DNA of 64,000 nt from the NCBI RefSeq assembly GCF_000718135.1, contig NZ_JOEM01000001.1:310001-374000 (forward strand), written 5' to 3'. Made by a program: the position numbers and the translations under genes. This document shows positions 47,521 to 55,378 of the stretch, one piece after another. Positions within the stretch are counted from its first letter, which is position 1; each line of letters starts with the position of its first letter. This DNA comes from Streptomyces cyaneofuscatus. GTDB taxonomy: Bacteria; Actinomycetota; Actinomycetes; Streptomycetales; Streptomycetaceae. The notes under the pieces were generated by a model. That model searched no databases. It was not told where the DNA came from and saw only the letters and a list, made by a program, of their open reading frames with translations.

Positions 47521-47678
47521 GTGTGAGCGGTACGCAGCTTCGACGGGTGGTGCGTTCAAAACGGTGCCGAAGCGGGCTCGGGTTCCTCCGGGGCCTGCCG
47601 AACCGAGGGCCTGGCCGGAGCCCCGTACGAGTCTCATCGGACGCCCGCGCCGGTTGCAGGCTTCCGGACCACTGCGCT

Positions 47679-48491
47679 CTACTGCCAGGTCGCCGTGTCT
47701 GGGTCGACACCGTGGGCGCGCGCGCTGGCGTCGATGATTCGACGGAACCACGCGGCAAGGCCGGGGCGGATGCCGTCGTAGTGAGCAGCAAATCCCGGAT
47801 CGGTCTCAAACTTGCGGCCGAGACAGACCTGCATCTGCCGGGTGAGGGGAAAGTAAGAAGCAAAGACTTCGCGGTGCCACTGGACGAGTTGATTCGCTTC
47901 TGGGCTACCGGGTGTGACGCCGACGTCCAGCGCATCCCCGAGAGCGCGGTCGAACTCGGCTACGGCGTCGGAGACGTCCTGCCATTCCTTCGGACCCCGA
48001 GAGGCTGAGCCCTCGGCGTACTGCAGCCATTGCGTCGTGTCTCCGTAACGCTGACGGGCTTGGGCGGGCCAGTCCGGGTTCCACCGGAGGCCGAAGACCG
48101 CGGCCTGCTGCTCGACGGTCAGCAGCAAGCCGCGCTCGTGGGCGTCGATCATCCGATCCAGTCCGGCGCTCAGCTGCTGGAGGCGGTCGATCCGTTCAGC
48201 AACCTGATTGCGCTGCGCACGCAGTGCGCCGGGCACGTCTGCGGCTGAGTCGTCCAAGATGGCCCGAACCCTGTCCAGGCCGAGACCGACCTCACGGTAG
48301 ACGACGATACGGTGCAGGCGTTCCAAATCACCAGCGGTGTAGAGCCGATACCCGGCAGCGGTGCGCAGCGACGGTCGCGCCAGACCGATCTCGTCCCAAT
48401 GGTGCAGCGCGCGGACTGTCACGCTCAGGCGCGCCGAGACCTGACCGACGGTCAGGCCTTCGGCTTCAGTGGCATCAGGCATGCTCCCCAT
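47679..48491 (-). CDS. MerR family regulator with TipAS-like domain
   Basis: About 270 residues. N-terminal MerR winged helix (GLTVGQVSARLSVTVRALHHWDEIGL, RLYTAGDLERLHRIV), a coiled dimerisation helix, then a C-terminal TipAS-type domain (VEQQAAVFGLRWNPDW...WQDVSDAVAEFDRALGD). TipAS domains bind thiopeptides or other antibiotics covalently or loosely. The start at 48491 (ATG, GGAG upstream) overlaps the VOC gene by 17 bases, so the two are coupled. It probably controls resistance to a small molecule handled by the VOC partner. Confidence 0.85.
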   Translation of the reverse strand: MGSMPDATEAEGLTVGQVSARLSVTVRALHHWDEIGLARPSLRTAAGYRLYTAGDLERLHRIVVYREVGLGLDRVRAILDDSAADVPGALRAQRNQVAERIDRLQQLSAGLDRMIDAHERGLLLTVEQQAAVFGLRWNPDWPAQARQRYGDTTQWLQYAEGSASRGPKEWQDVSDAVAEFDRALGDALDVGVTPGSPEANQLVQWHREVFASYFPLTRQMQVCLGRKFETDPGFAAHYDGIRPGLAAWFRRIIDASARAHGVDPDTATWQ

Positions 48492-49011
48492 TGTCTCCGC
48501 CATCGGCGCCCGGTGGAGTGATCCCCATGGCTTCGAGGTTCCGCGCTTCCTGGCTGGCCGGGTCGAAGGGCTTCGCCGCGGTGAAAACGACCCGTACGTT
48601 CTCGGGGGTGATCACCTCCACATCGCGGGTATTCCAGGGAGTGTCCCGTGGACCGTCGACCGAGTCCGGGCGCAACGCACGACATGCCTCGGCAAGAAAA
48701 TCGACCTGGCTGAGTACGCCCGAAAAGCTGAAGCTCATCGCTGGTGGCTGCTCCGGAACGCTCGCCGCCGAGACGAGGAGTACGTCCTGGAACGCCCACC
48801 TGCGCAGATGCACAACCGTGCCGGGGACGCTGAACAGTTCGAAGAACCCGAGCCCACGAATCCAGAAGTCCACCGACGCCGCCAGATCGCTCGTGGGGAT
48901 CGTCACGAACGCGGGCATTCCATAGATGCCACGGAACGGCTCCGGCGGAACCGCACCCGGGCCGGGAGCAGGCACAGGACTCATCTCAAAGGCGTTGTAG
49001 TAGTCGCTCAT
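48475..49011 (-). CDS. VOC family protein (glyoxalase/bleomycin-resistance fold)
   Basis: 178 residues. Two beta-alpha-beta-beta-beta units: IYGMPAFVTIPTSDLAASVDFW...LGFFELFS and VDFLAEACRAL...RDVEVITPENVRVVFTA. The first unit has the usual Phe-Trp pattern of drug-binding VOC proteins. Substrate unknown. The ATG at 49011 has GGAAGG eight bases before. First gene of a two-gene operon with the MerR/TipAS regulator, which suggests antibiotic sequestration. Confidence 0.85.
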   Translation of the reverse strand: MSDYYNAFEMSPVPAPGPGAVPPEPFRGIYGMPAFVTIPTSDLAASVDFWIRGLGFFELFSVPGTVVHLRRWAFQDVLLVSAASVPEQPPAMSFSFSGVLSQVDFLAEACRALRPDSVDGPRDTPWNTRDVEVITPENVRVVFTAAKPFDPASQEARNLEAMGITPPGADGGDNGEHA

Positions 49012-49368
49012 GCAGGCCACCTTCCAGCCTCACGCAACGTGAGGGTCAAGCCTGATCCGTGAGTCTCGCCCTACTCCGACGATGCGGCCAACGTGTGGCC
49101 GGGGGTGGGTACACCCACTGAGGTTGAACGAGTGGTGCCTAGAGGGTGACGGCTGGCCGGTGGCTGCGGTATCGCCGGGTCACGGCTGCGGGAGTCGCTG
49201 AGCGCGTTCCCACGGCCAGCACCGCACACCCCACCTCTTCCTCCGGCCACGAGAAGAAGGTGTCGGCGACCTTGACCGGCTTACCCACCAGGCACCCCCT
49301 TCGCAGAAGTTGCCGCAGGTCAAAGCACTTCCGAAGGTTCCTCTCCCTCGGTCTGGGGCCGGTCGGTG

Positions 49369-49396
49369 GTGGTCCCCGCGCAGGCGGGGGTGACCG
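49369..49396 (+). repeat. Solitary CRISPR-repeat-like 28-mer (type I-E type)
   Basis: GTGGTCCCCGCGC followed by AGGCGGGGGTGACCG: the palindromic core CCCCGC..GCGGGG with the GTGGTC start and TGACC end matches actinobacterial type I-E repeats. Only one copy is seen; positions 61 bases up and down do not match. No cas gene is in the window. Confidence 0.4.
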
Positions 49397-49524
49397 GTGT
49401 GGGTGGCGGCGAGCGGGGCGGGGCAGGACTATGCCGTGGCCCCGGGCAGTTTCGTGCCTCGGTGGGGCGATCGCCAGCACGTACGGGCGGACCAGGAGCC
49501 GCGGAACCCGGACAACCAGCAGTC

Positions 49525-49605
49525 GTCGAACGGGGGCGGCCTGCTGAGTTGTTGGCGAGGGCGGGGGGCCGGCTGCACGAGCTGGTGCGGCGGCAGTTGG
49601 CGTGA
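49525..49605 (+). pseudogene. Fragment resembling the C-terminus of an ABC exporter ATPase
   Basis: In frame to a TGA at 49603-49605: VVERGRPAELLARAGGRLHELVRRQLA. This tail, after an E-x-G-x-P-x-E-L-L motif, is typical of ABC ATPases. Upstream there is no Walker or signature motif, so only a remnant of a lost gene remains. Confidence 0.4.
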
Positions 49606-49617
49606 TGGGCGGCCGAG

Positions 49618-49652
49618 GGGCCGGCGCCGCGACGTGTTCGCGGTGCCGGCCC
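49618..49652. terminator. Terminator of the flp-ompA operon
   Basis: GGGCCGGC-G-CCGCGA / TCGCGG-T-GCCGGCCC with loop CGTGT, 26 bases after the OmpA gene stop (minus strand). Confidence 0.75.
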
Positions 49653-49678
49653 TTTGCCGTGCGCGTTTCCGGCCGGGG

Positions 49679-50338
49679 TCAGGAGCCCTCGCCGCGCGGG
49701 AAGGAGACCTCCACGCGGCGGTTCTTCTTCCGGCCTTCTTCGTTGCTGTTGCTGGCGATCGGGTACTGCTCGCCGTAGCCCCGGATCTCGTAAGTGATGG
49801 TGGGGCCGAGCGCCTTGGAGAGCACCCCGTGCACGGCGTCGGCGCGCTTCTTGGAGAGCACGTCGCCGTGGGCGGAGGAGCCGAGGTTGTCGGTGAAGCC
49901 GAAGACGCGGACCTTGGTGGCGTTCTGCTTCTTGATCTCGTCGGCGATGGCGGCGATACGGGCGTTGGCGGCGGAGCTCAGCTTCGCGCTGTCCTTGCCG
50001 AAGAGGACTTCGGCCTGGAGCGCGAACTTGATGTCGGCGTTGCTGTCCTCACGGCGCTCCTCGCCGCCCAGGTCTTCTACCACCTGGACGATGTCGAGGA
50101 CCCGGCCGGGGGCGAGGGTGCCGCCTTCCGGCATCTTGAGGTCGGGGTCGTTCGGGTCGACCGGGACGGGCGGCTCCGATGTCGCCTGCGTTCCGGGCGG
50201 GACGCTCGGCCCGTCGTCGGCGTACGACGGTGACGCCCCGAGCAGCGTGGTGCCGGCGATCAGCACGACAACCGCGACGGCTTGTCCTACGTTGCGCACC
50301 ACTCTTGGGCGGTGGGTGGTCTTCATGTCCGCACTCAC
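49679..50338 (-). CDS. OmpA-family peptidoglycan-binding protein of the Tad operon
   Basis: 219 residues. A signal peptide (VGQAVAVVVLIAGTTLLGASPSYA), a Pro-rich linker and an OmpA C-terminal-like domain (about 107-215): ALQAEVLFGKDSAKLSSAANARI, VRVFGFTDNLGSS and RADAVHGVLSKALG...NEEGRKKNRRVEVSF. Such domains bind the diaminopimelate of peptidoglycan. In a Gram-positive it would tether pilus parts to the wall. GTG at 50338 overlaps the preceding lipoprotein stop as GTGA. Last gene of the flp unit. Confidence 0.85.
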   Translation of the reverse strand: MSADMKTTHRPRVVRNVGQAVAVVVLIAGTTLLGASPSYADDGPSVPPGTQATSEPPVPVDPNDPDLKMPEGGTLAPGRVLDIVQVVEDLGGEERREDSNADIKFALQAEVLFGKDSAKLSSAANARIAAIADEIKKQNATKVRVFGFTDNLGSSAHGDVLSKKRADAVHGVLSKALGPTITYEIRGYGEQYPIASNSNEEGRKKNRRVEVSFPRGEGS

Positions 50339-50955
50339 CCAGAAATCTTCAGCGAGGTGGTGGCGAAGGTCGGAAGGGCGAAGTCGACTTCGGTGGTGGT
50401 CTGCGGCGGCGCAGGGAACTGCATGAAGATCGGGGCTGTCTTACCCGGGGCCAGCGAAGTGATCGCCGTGGTGCACAGGCACCGGGAGTCCGTGTCCCTG
50501 AGCACGTAGTAGCGCTTCTTGCCCGCCTTGTCGACGAGCGTCGCCCCGGCAACCGAATTGGGGTTCTTGTTGACGATGTTGACCTCGGCACCGGACCAGG
50601 CCGATGTGGCCCGCGCCTGGTCCCCCTCGTTGGTGATTGCTCCCTGGACCGTGAGGAATCCGCCGGTGTCCCGCTTGACCTCGTTGATGACCAGGACGAG
50701 GCCACCCTGCCCGCGGGTCTCCGCAAGCTTCACGTCCGGGTCCACGTTCTCGCCCACCGCCGTGTCCTCCTGCTGCGGCTCGCCCTTGTCCTCCGGTACC
50801 GAAGGGCTGGCCGGGGCGGACGGAGCTGTGGATCCCGTGCTCTGAGGATCCTCGCCTCCGTCGTCACCACAGCCGGTGAGGGCGAGGGCCAGGGCAGCCG
50901 TGACCGTCACGGCCGTCATCGCCCTTCTGGTCATCGTGGTCCGCCGCATGCTCAT
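50335..50955 (-). CDS. Lipoprotein of the Tad operon
   Basis: 206 residues. Start MSMRRTTMTRRAMTAVTVTAALALALTGCGDD with lipobox LALTGC near residue 29, then a Ser/Pro/Thr-rich linker and a domain with conserved hydrophobic strands (GLVLVINEVKRDTGGFLTVQ...VDKAGKKRYYVLRDTDSRCLC). Unknown family. The last four bases overlap the OmpA gene start. Together with the lipoprotein at 44021-44623 it is likely part of the outer assembly. Confidence 0.8.
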   Translation of the reverse strand: MSMRRTTMTRRAMTAVTVTAALALALTGCGDDGGEDPQSTGSTAPSAPASPSVPEDKGEPQQEDTAVGENVDPDVKLAETRGQGGLVLVINEVKRDTGGFLTVQGAITNEGDQARATSAWSGAEVNIVNKNPNSVAGATLVDKAGKKRYYVLRDTDSRCLCTTAITSLAPGKTAPIFMQFPAPPQTTTEVDFALPTFATTSLKISG

Positions 50956-50984
50956 GGTCCGATTCCTCTACTCGTCGTTCGCTG

Positions 50985-51596
50985 TCACTGGTCGACCAAC
51001 CGCACATCGAAGAGATCTTTGCTCACACGGGACCAGTCGGGCCGACTGCTTGTGGAGATCTTGAAGACCGCGCCGTTTCCGCACGTGAAGATGTACAGGT
51101 CCTTGATGCCGTCATTGGTGGTGTCGAAGGCCTGCCACGTGCATCGGAACTCGATGAGGGCCGTCGCCGTGGCCTTCGCGAGCGTACGCCCGGACCCGGG
51201 GAGGACCGGCGAGTCGACGGGCTTGCGTCCCTCGACCCCCACGGTGACCTTGTAGCGGTGGTATCCGTACTCCACCGCACAGGACCGCTGGTCGTTCCCG
51301 TTGACGTCTGCCAGTCGTCCCGCCTCGGCGCAGGGGCGGTAGCGCGCGAAGGGCTTCTTCAGGAACAGGTCCAGCGTCTCCAGCGGGAGGGAGGCGATGA
51401 ACCCGGTCTCCATGTCCTCGCGAGCAGCCTGCGCGGCAGCCAGGGCGGCCGCGTCTGCGGCCCCCTGGGAGCCGTTGCGCAAAGCCGACGCCTTGCCCAC
51501 AGCGAAGAAGGCGAACGCGAGGAAGAGCAGACCCGCCACCATCACGACGTAGATGGGGAAGGCCTGCCCTGCGTCGCCGCGTAGACGCGTACGCAT
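50985..51596 (-). CDS. TadG-like pseudopilin / pilus assembly protein
   Basis: 203 residues. N-terminal DAGQAFPIYVVMVAGLLFLAFAFFAVGKAS is a TadE/TadG-type processing and helix region (about 8-37), followed by LRNGSQGAADAAALAAAQAA, typical of TadG/DUF2134 proteins. The extracellular part has cysteine pairs (RPCAEAG, RSCAVEY, FRCTWQAF, FTCGNG). The ATG overlaps the Flp pilin stop as ATGA, so the two are cotranslated. Probably a minor pilin. Confidence 0.85.
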   Translation of the reverse strand: MRTRLRGDAGQAFPIYVVMVAGLLFLAFAFFAVGKASALRNGSQGAADAAALAAAQAAREDMETGFIASLPLETLDLFLKKPFARYRPCAEAGRLADVNGNDQRSCAVEYGYHRYKVTVGVEGRKPVDSPVLPGSGRTLAKATATALIEFRCTWQAFDTTNDGIKDLYIFTCGNGAVFKISTSSRPDWSRVSKDLFDVRLVDQ

Positions 51597-51826
51597 CAGC
51601 CAGAGGTGATGGAGGTCACCAGACCGTCGATGCGGTTCGAGATGTTCCCGCCGATACCCGCGGCGGCGATCGCACCGATGATCGCCACGACCACCAGGAC
51701 GATGCCCAGGTACTCGAACGCCGTCTGCCCCCGGTCCTTCGCCGCGTAACGCTTCTGGATGGCGCTGACGGCCGTGTTGGCCCATCCGTTGACGCGGACG
51801 GCGGTCTTCAGGGTGATGTCCGACAT
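51596..51826 (-). CDS. flp: Flp-type pilin
   Basis: 76-residue major pilin of the Tad system. A hydrophilic leader MSDITLKTAVRVNGWANTA...KRYAAKDRG precedes QTAFEYLGIVLVVVAIIGAI: the processing site G/QTAFEY for the A24 peptidase, with Glu at +5 and a single helix, then a short C-terminus. ATG at 51826 with AGGAGGGG. First gene of the flp-tadG-lipoprotein-ompA unit. A shared palindrome lies about 139-154 bases upstream. Confidence 0.92.
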   Translation of the reverse strand: MSDITLKTAVRVNGWANTAVSAIQKRYAAKDRGQTAFEYLGIVLVVVAIIGAIAAAGIGGNISNRIDGLVTSITSG

Positions 51827-51964
51827 GGTGTTCCCCTCCTGGTTCGGCCGACCGTCTGCCGGCCGACTCGGGCGATTCTGCGGTGGCGTCCCCGGTTCCG
51901 GCTTCCTCCTGGCCGGTGCCGGGGGCGACGGGAGAAACATAGGAGGGAAACGCCGCACGCTCAG

Positions 51965-51980
51965 AGGGTCCGTGGGCCCA
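51965..51980. promoter_or_regulatory. Shared Tad palindrome, site 4
   Basis: AGGGTCC-GT-GGGCCCA, then a second GGGCCCAAAAAG at 51986-51997, like GGCCCAAAGAG next to site 3. Upstream of the Flp pilin gene. Confidence 0.6.
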
Positions 51981-52030
51981 TTCCCGGGCCCAAAAAGTCT
52001 TCTGGGCCCCGCCGTCGGGCATCCCGCCGG

Positions 52031-52921
52031 TCATGGGTGCCGTCCGGGGTCCCGGGGGGCCGTGCCGAGCCAGCGGGCGATCGCCTCGCTTCGGCTGGTG
52101 CTGTGGAGCTTGGTGAAGATGCGGTTGATGTGGTTCTTGACGGTCTTCTCGCTGATGAAGCAGGTGGCGGCGATCTGCTGATTACTCATTCCGGACGCAA
52201 TCAGCTCCATGACCTCCACCTCCCTCGAACTCAGCCCGTACTGCTGCCTGTTGGGGGGCGAGACCGACCCCCCGGATACAGAAGACTGTCCCACAAGAGG
52301 TTGCAGTTGCGAAAGGCTTTCGGAATGTTCGCGATGCGGTGAGGGCTCGTGGACGGGCGTCCGGACCGGCGCCCCCGTGAGTGCCGCGCCCAGGCCGTCG
52401 GGCAGGGCGGCGCGGTTCGGGGCTGTGCCGTGGCGCATGTGGGCCAGCAGGGCGTCGGCGGCCGTGGCGGTGAAGTTGGCGCGGCCGTTCCTCGTGTCCC
52501 GTACCGCCTGCACCAGCTGGTCCGCCGTGAACTCGCCGTGCACCAGGTAGCCGCCCGCGCCCAGGCGCAGGGCCTCGTGCACGATCTCGCTCTCGCGGCT
52601 GTACGTCAGCATCAGTACGGGGGCGATGCCCACCAGGTGCGGCAGCGCCGAGATGCCGTCCACGCCGGGCATACGGACGTCCAGCAGGACCACGTCCGGG
52701 CGGTGGTGCAGCGTCTTCTCGTACGCCTCCCGGCCGTCCGCCGCCTCCGCGACGACCTGGATGTCGGCCCGGCCCGAGAGGAGGACGCCCAGGCCGGCCC
52801 GGACCACGGGGTTGTCGTCGGCCACCACCACCCGGAGCCGGGCCGTAGCGGGAGCGGGGGGCAGGGTGGGGGGTCCGGTCGCGGGGTGCGGGGGGCCTGG
52901 TTCGAAGGCGTCGTCCGGCAT
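52031..52921 (-). CDS. LuxR/NarL-type response regulator of the Tad locus
   Basis: 296 residues. Receiver domain about 29-145 with acidic pair Asp35/Asp36 and phosphoacceptor Asp81 (LLDVRMP), but the usual Lys of the GYLLK motif is replaced in GYLVHGE (His128). A roughly 70-residue disordered linker, then the HTH LuxR domain (about 225-285: LSSREVEVMELIASGMSNQQIA, SEKTVKNHINRIFTKLH). ATG at 52921 with GAGGAGG. Follows the histidine kinase, and is the best candidate for binding the shared palindromes. Confidence 0.9.
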   Translation of the reverse strand: MPDDAFEPGPPHPATGPPTLPPAPATARLRVVVADDNPVVRAGLGVLLSGRADIQVVAEAADGREAYEKTLHHRPDVVLLDVRMPGVDGISALPHLVGIAPVLMLTYSRESEIVHEALRLGAGGYLVHGEFTADQLVQAVRDTRNGRANFTATAADALLAHMRHGTAPNRAALPDGLGAALTGAPVRTPVHEPSPHREHSESLSQLQPLVGQSSVSGGSVSPPNRQQYGLSSREVEVMELIASGMSNQQIAATCFISEKTVKNHINRIFTKLHSTSRSEAIARWLGTAPRDPGRHP

Positions 52922-52968
52922 ACTGCGGCCTCCTCTCTGGGTCGGGATCACAAAGCCGTGGGGGGGGG

Positions 52969-54351
52969 TTACGGGGAGGACAGGTGGGGGGTGGCCGTGG
53001 CGGCCGGGGCCGCTGCCCGGTCCGGCGCGGGCGTGAACGGCGGTGGCGGTGTCGGCGGGGGTGCCAGCGCCGCCAGTGGGAGTTCCACCCGTACCTCCGT
53101 CCCCCGCTCCGCCCTCCCCCGGCCGATCCGGATACGGGCCCCGATCGACGCCGCCCGCTCCACCATGCCGACCAGGCCGAAGTGGCCCGCCCGGCGCAGG
53201 CCCTCCAGGGTGGTTCCGGCGGGGAGGCCGCGGCCGTCGTCGTACACGCTCACCCGCAGCACATCGCCCTTCACCCCGGCCAGGACGACCAGGTACGTGG
53301 GGCCCGCGTGGCGGTGCGCGTTCTCCAGGGCCTCCGAGGCGACCGTGAGGAGCTGGCGGGCCACCGCCTGGGGGACGGGGGGCACCGGGGTGTCCTCGGC
53401 GAGGCGGCGGAACGTGGCCGTCACCGGGTGGCGGGCGGTGAAGTCTGCTGCCTGGGCGACCAGTTCGGCAACCAAGTCCACGCCGCCCTCCAGGCCCTGT
53501 TCGCGGCGCAGGTCCGTGAGCAGTTCCCTGGACTCGGCGGCGGCCCGGCGCGCGGCCCGGGCGACCAGTTCCGCCTGGTGCCGTACGGTCGGCGGGTCCA
53601 TCCGGTCGGCCGAGCAGGCCAGGCCGTCGGCGGCCAGGGCCAGGCCGTGCAGGGTCTTGGCGACCGAGTCGTGCATCTCCCGCGCCAGGCGCGTGCGTTC
53701 GCCCTCCACCGCCTCGTTCACCGCCAGCCGCGCCCGGGTCTCGGTGAGCGCCTGGGTGGCCGTCCCGAAGCGGAGGAGCAGGTTGCGCAGGGTGACCCCG
53801 ACCGCTCCGGCGATCACGCAGAAGCCGGGGAGGAGGAGACCGGTCGCGCCGCCCGCCTCCAGCTTCGGCACGCTCGCGTACACGCCGAAGACGATCACCA
53901 CCTGGAGCGCCGCGAACACCGCCGCCCCGCGCCAGCCCTGGACCAGGCCGGCCAGCAGCGGGGTGCAGACGGTGACGTACGCGAGGGTCGACTCGGGGGT
54001 CGCCGTGATCAGCAGGAGCGAGCCGAAGGCCGCGTCGACGGCGAGGAGCCAGGGGTGGCGCAGGAGGACGGGGCCGAAGCGTTCCCAGTCGCGGAACAGG
54101 ACGTACGAGCCCATGAAGGTGACCAGGACCGCCGAGCCGATGAACCAGGTGGGCAGGCCGGGGGCGGTGTGGCCGATGGCGTACGGGGTGGCTATCGCGA
54201 TCATCGCCAGGCGGAAGCCGAACACCTGGCGGCACATGGCCTGGAGGGCGTTGACCTGGATGGCGAAGGCGGGGGCGGCCGGGGTGCCGGCGTGGGCCCG
54301 GGTCAGGTCGGCGGTGAGGCCCGGCTGGGTACCGCTCAGTTGGTATGCCAT
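52969..54351 (-). CDS. Membrane histidine kinase of the Tad locus (NarX/LiaS type)
   Basis: 460 residues. About six helices in the N-terminal half (about 43-195), a HisKA_3 dimer domain with phosphoacceptor His in ERTRLAREMHDSVAKTLHGL, and a HATPase domain with EALENAHRHA, DDGRGLP and GHFGLVGM. A Pro/Ala-rich C-terminal tail. Its partner is the response regulator 47 bases downstream. Starts at ATG 54351. No extracytoplasmic sensor domain, so the input is probably membrane-related. Confidence 0.9.
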   Translation of the reverse strand: MAYQLSGTQPGLTADLTRAHAGTPAAPAFAIQVNALQAMCRQVFGFRLAMIAIATPYAIGHTAPGLPTWFIGSAVLVTFMGSYVLFRDWERFGPVLLRHPWLLAVDAAFGSLLLITATPESTLAYVTVCTPLLAGLVQGWRGAAVFAALQVVIVFGVYASVPKLEAGGATGLLLPGFCVIAGAVGVTLRNLLLRFGTATQALTETRARLAVNEAVEGERTRLAREMHDSVAKTLHGLALAADGLACSADRMDPPTVRHQAELVARAARRAAAESRELLTDLRREQGLEGGVDLVAELVAQAADFTARHPVTATFRRLAEDTPVPPVPQAVARQLLTVASEALENAHRHAGPTYLVVLAGVKGDVLRVSVYDDGRGLPAGTTLEGLRRAGHFGLVGMVERAASIGARIRIGRGRAERGTEVRVELPLAALAPPPTPPPPFTPAPDRAAAPAATATPHLSSP

Positions 54352-54380
54352 GTTCCTGTCACCTCCGTCTCGTGCTCCGC

Positions 54381-54433
54381 AGGACTCCGCACGGCCCATA
54401 GGAGTTCTGCTCCGTAGGACTCCGTAAGAGTCC
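54381..54433. promoter_or_regulatory. Direct and inverted repeats upstream of the histidine kinase
   Basis: CTCCGCAGGACTCCG and CTCCGTAGGACTCCG form two direct repeats; the second continues into GGACTC-CGTAA-GAGTCC (54417-54433), an inverted repeat. Between TadC and the kinase gene. Confidence 0.45.
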
Positions 54434-54470
54434 GCTGCCCCCGTCGTCCCCATCCCTCCCGCCGTTCATG

Positions 54471-55358
54471 TCAGCCGCCCGTGAGAAACGAGAAGTCGAC
54501 GTCGGCCCCGTACACGAACCCGACCGTGAGGAGAACGAGCGTGCCGGGCAGCAGGAACGACGTCACCGCGAACGTCGCCTTCGGGACCGCCTTGGCCGCC
54601 TTGCGGCGGGCGTTCTGGGCGTCGGTGCGGCGCATGTCGTTGGCGATCTGGATGAGCGTCTCGACGATGGGCGCGCCCAGCTCCTCGCCCTGCTGGAGCG
54701 TGGTGACGAACATCGCGACCTGCTCCGAGTCGTTGCGGCGGCGCAGCTCCTCGAAGGCCTGGCGGCGGCTGACGCCCATGTCCATCTGGCGCAGGGTGAT
54801 GCGGAGTTCGTCGGACCAGGGGCCCTCGTACTTCTCCGCCACCCGGTCCAGCGCCTGCCGGAAGCCGAGTCCGGCGGAGACGACGACGGCGAGGACGTCG
54901 AGGAAGTCCGGCAGGGTGCGCTCGATGTGCTCGCGGCGGACCCGGATCGCCGACCAGATCCCCGCCTCCACCCAGAACAGGCCGAACGCGATCATGAGGA
55001 GCGCCAGGAAGAGCTGGCCCTGGAGGAGCATGGAGAAGGCGCCCAGCAGGCCCAGCGCTCCGTAGACCGCGCGGCGGGCCGCGTAGCGGTCGATGGTGAG
55101 GCCGCCGGGGTTTCCGGCCAGGTCGATCTGGCGGCGCTTCTTGTTGACCGCCTTCGGACCCATCATCCGCAGCACCATCGGGGCCCAGCGGATGCCGAGC
55201 CGGTCGATGCCGGAGCCCACCGCGCCGGTGCGCGAGGAGCCGGATTCGAGGGCGACCGCGAGGTCGCCGGGGAGCTTGGCATCGGCCCGGTACATCCGGA
55301 TGCCGTGGATGGCCCCGTAGACGGCGAGGCCGACGACCAGGGCAAGCAGCAGGTCCAT
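54471..55358 (-). CDS. tadC: Tad secretion protein TadC (type II/F family)
   Basis: About 295 residues. A short N-terminal helix (about 1-19), a soluble stretch, two helices (about 95-130), the conserved T2SSF segment LPDFLDVLAVVVSAGLGFRQAL...ELRITLRQMDMGVSRRQAF and a C-terminal helix FAVTSFLLPGTLVLLTVGFVYG. ATG at 55358. Forms the inner-membrane platform with TadB and TadA. Upstream frame is shadow sequence from tadB. Confidence 0.9.
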   Translation of the reverse strand: MDLLLALVVGLAVYGAIHGIRMYRADAKLPGDLAVALESGSSRTGAVGSGIDRLGIRWAPMVLRMMGPKAVNKKRRQIDLAGNPGGLTIDRYAARRAVYGALGLLGAFSMLLQGQLFLALLMIAFGLFWVEAGIWSAIRVRREHIERTLPDFLDVLAVVVSAGLGFRQALDRVAEKYEGPWSDELRITLRQMDMGVSRRQAFEELRRRNDSEQVAMFVTTLQQGEELGAPIVETLIQIANDMRRTDAQNARRKAAKAVPKATFAVTSFLLPGTLVLLTVGFVYGADVDFSFLTGG

Positions 55359-55378
55359 GGCGTTCTTCTCCCAGCCGG

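Larger units (their letters stand above)
49012..49678. other. 667-base region with remnants between accessory island and OmpA gene
   Basis: Contains the CRISPR-repeat-like element at 49369-49396, the ABC-transporter tail at 49525-49605 and the terminator at 49618-49652. The open frame 49397-50233 on the plus strand is a shadow of the OmpA gene. The rest looks non-functional. Confidence 0.5.

Noticed and set aside
49397..50233. Plus-strand open frame of 278 codons
   Set aside because: It is antisense to the OmpA gene; only the short ABC-like tail at 49525-49605 has protein-like signal.
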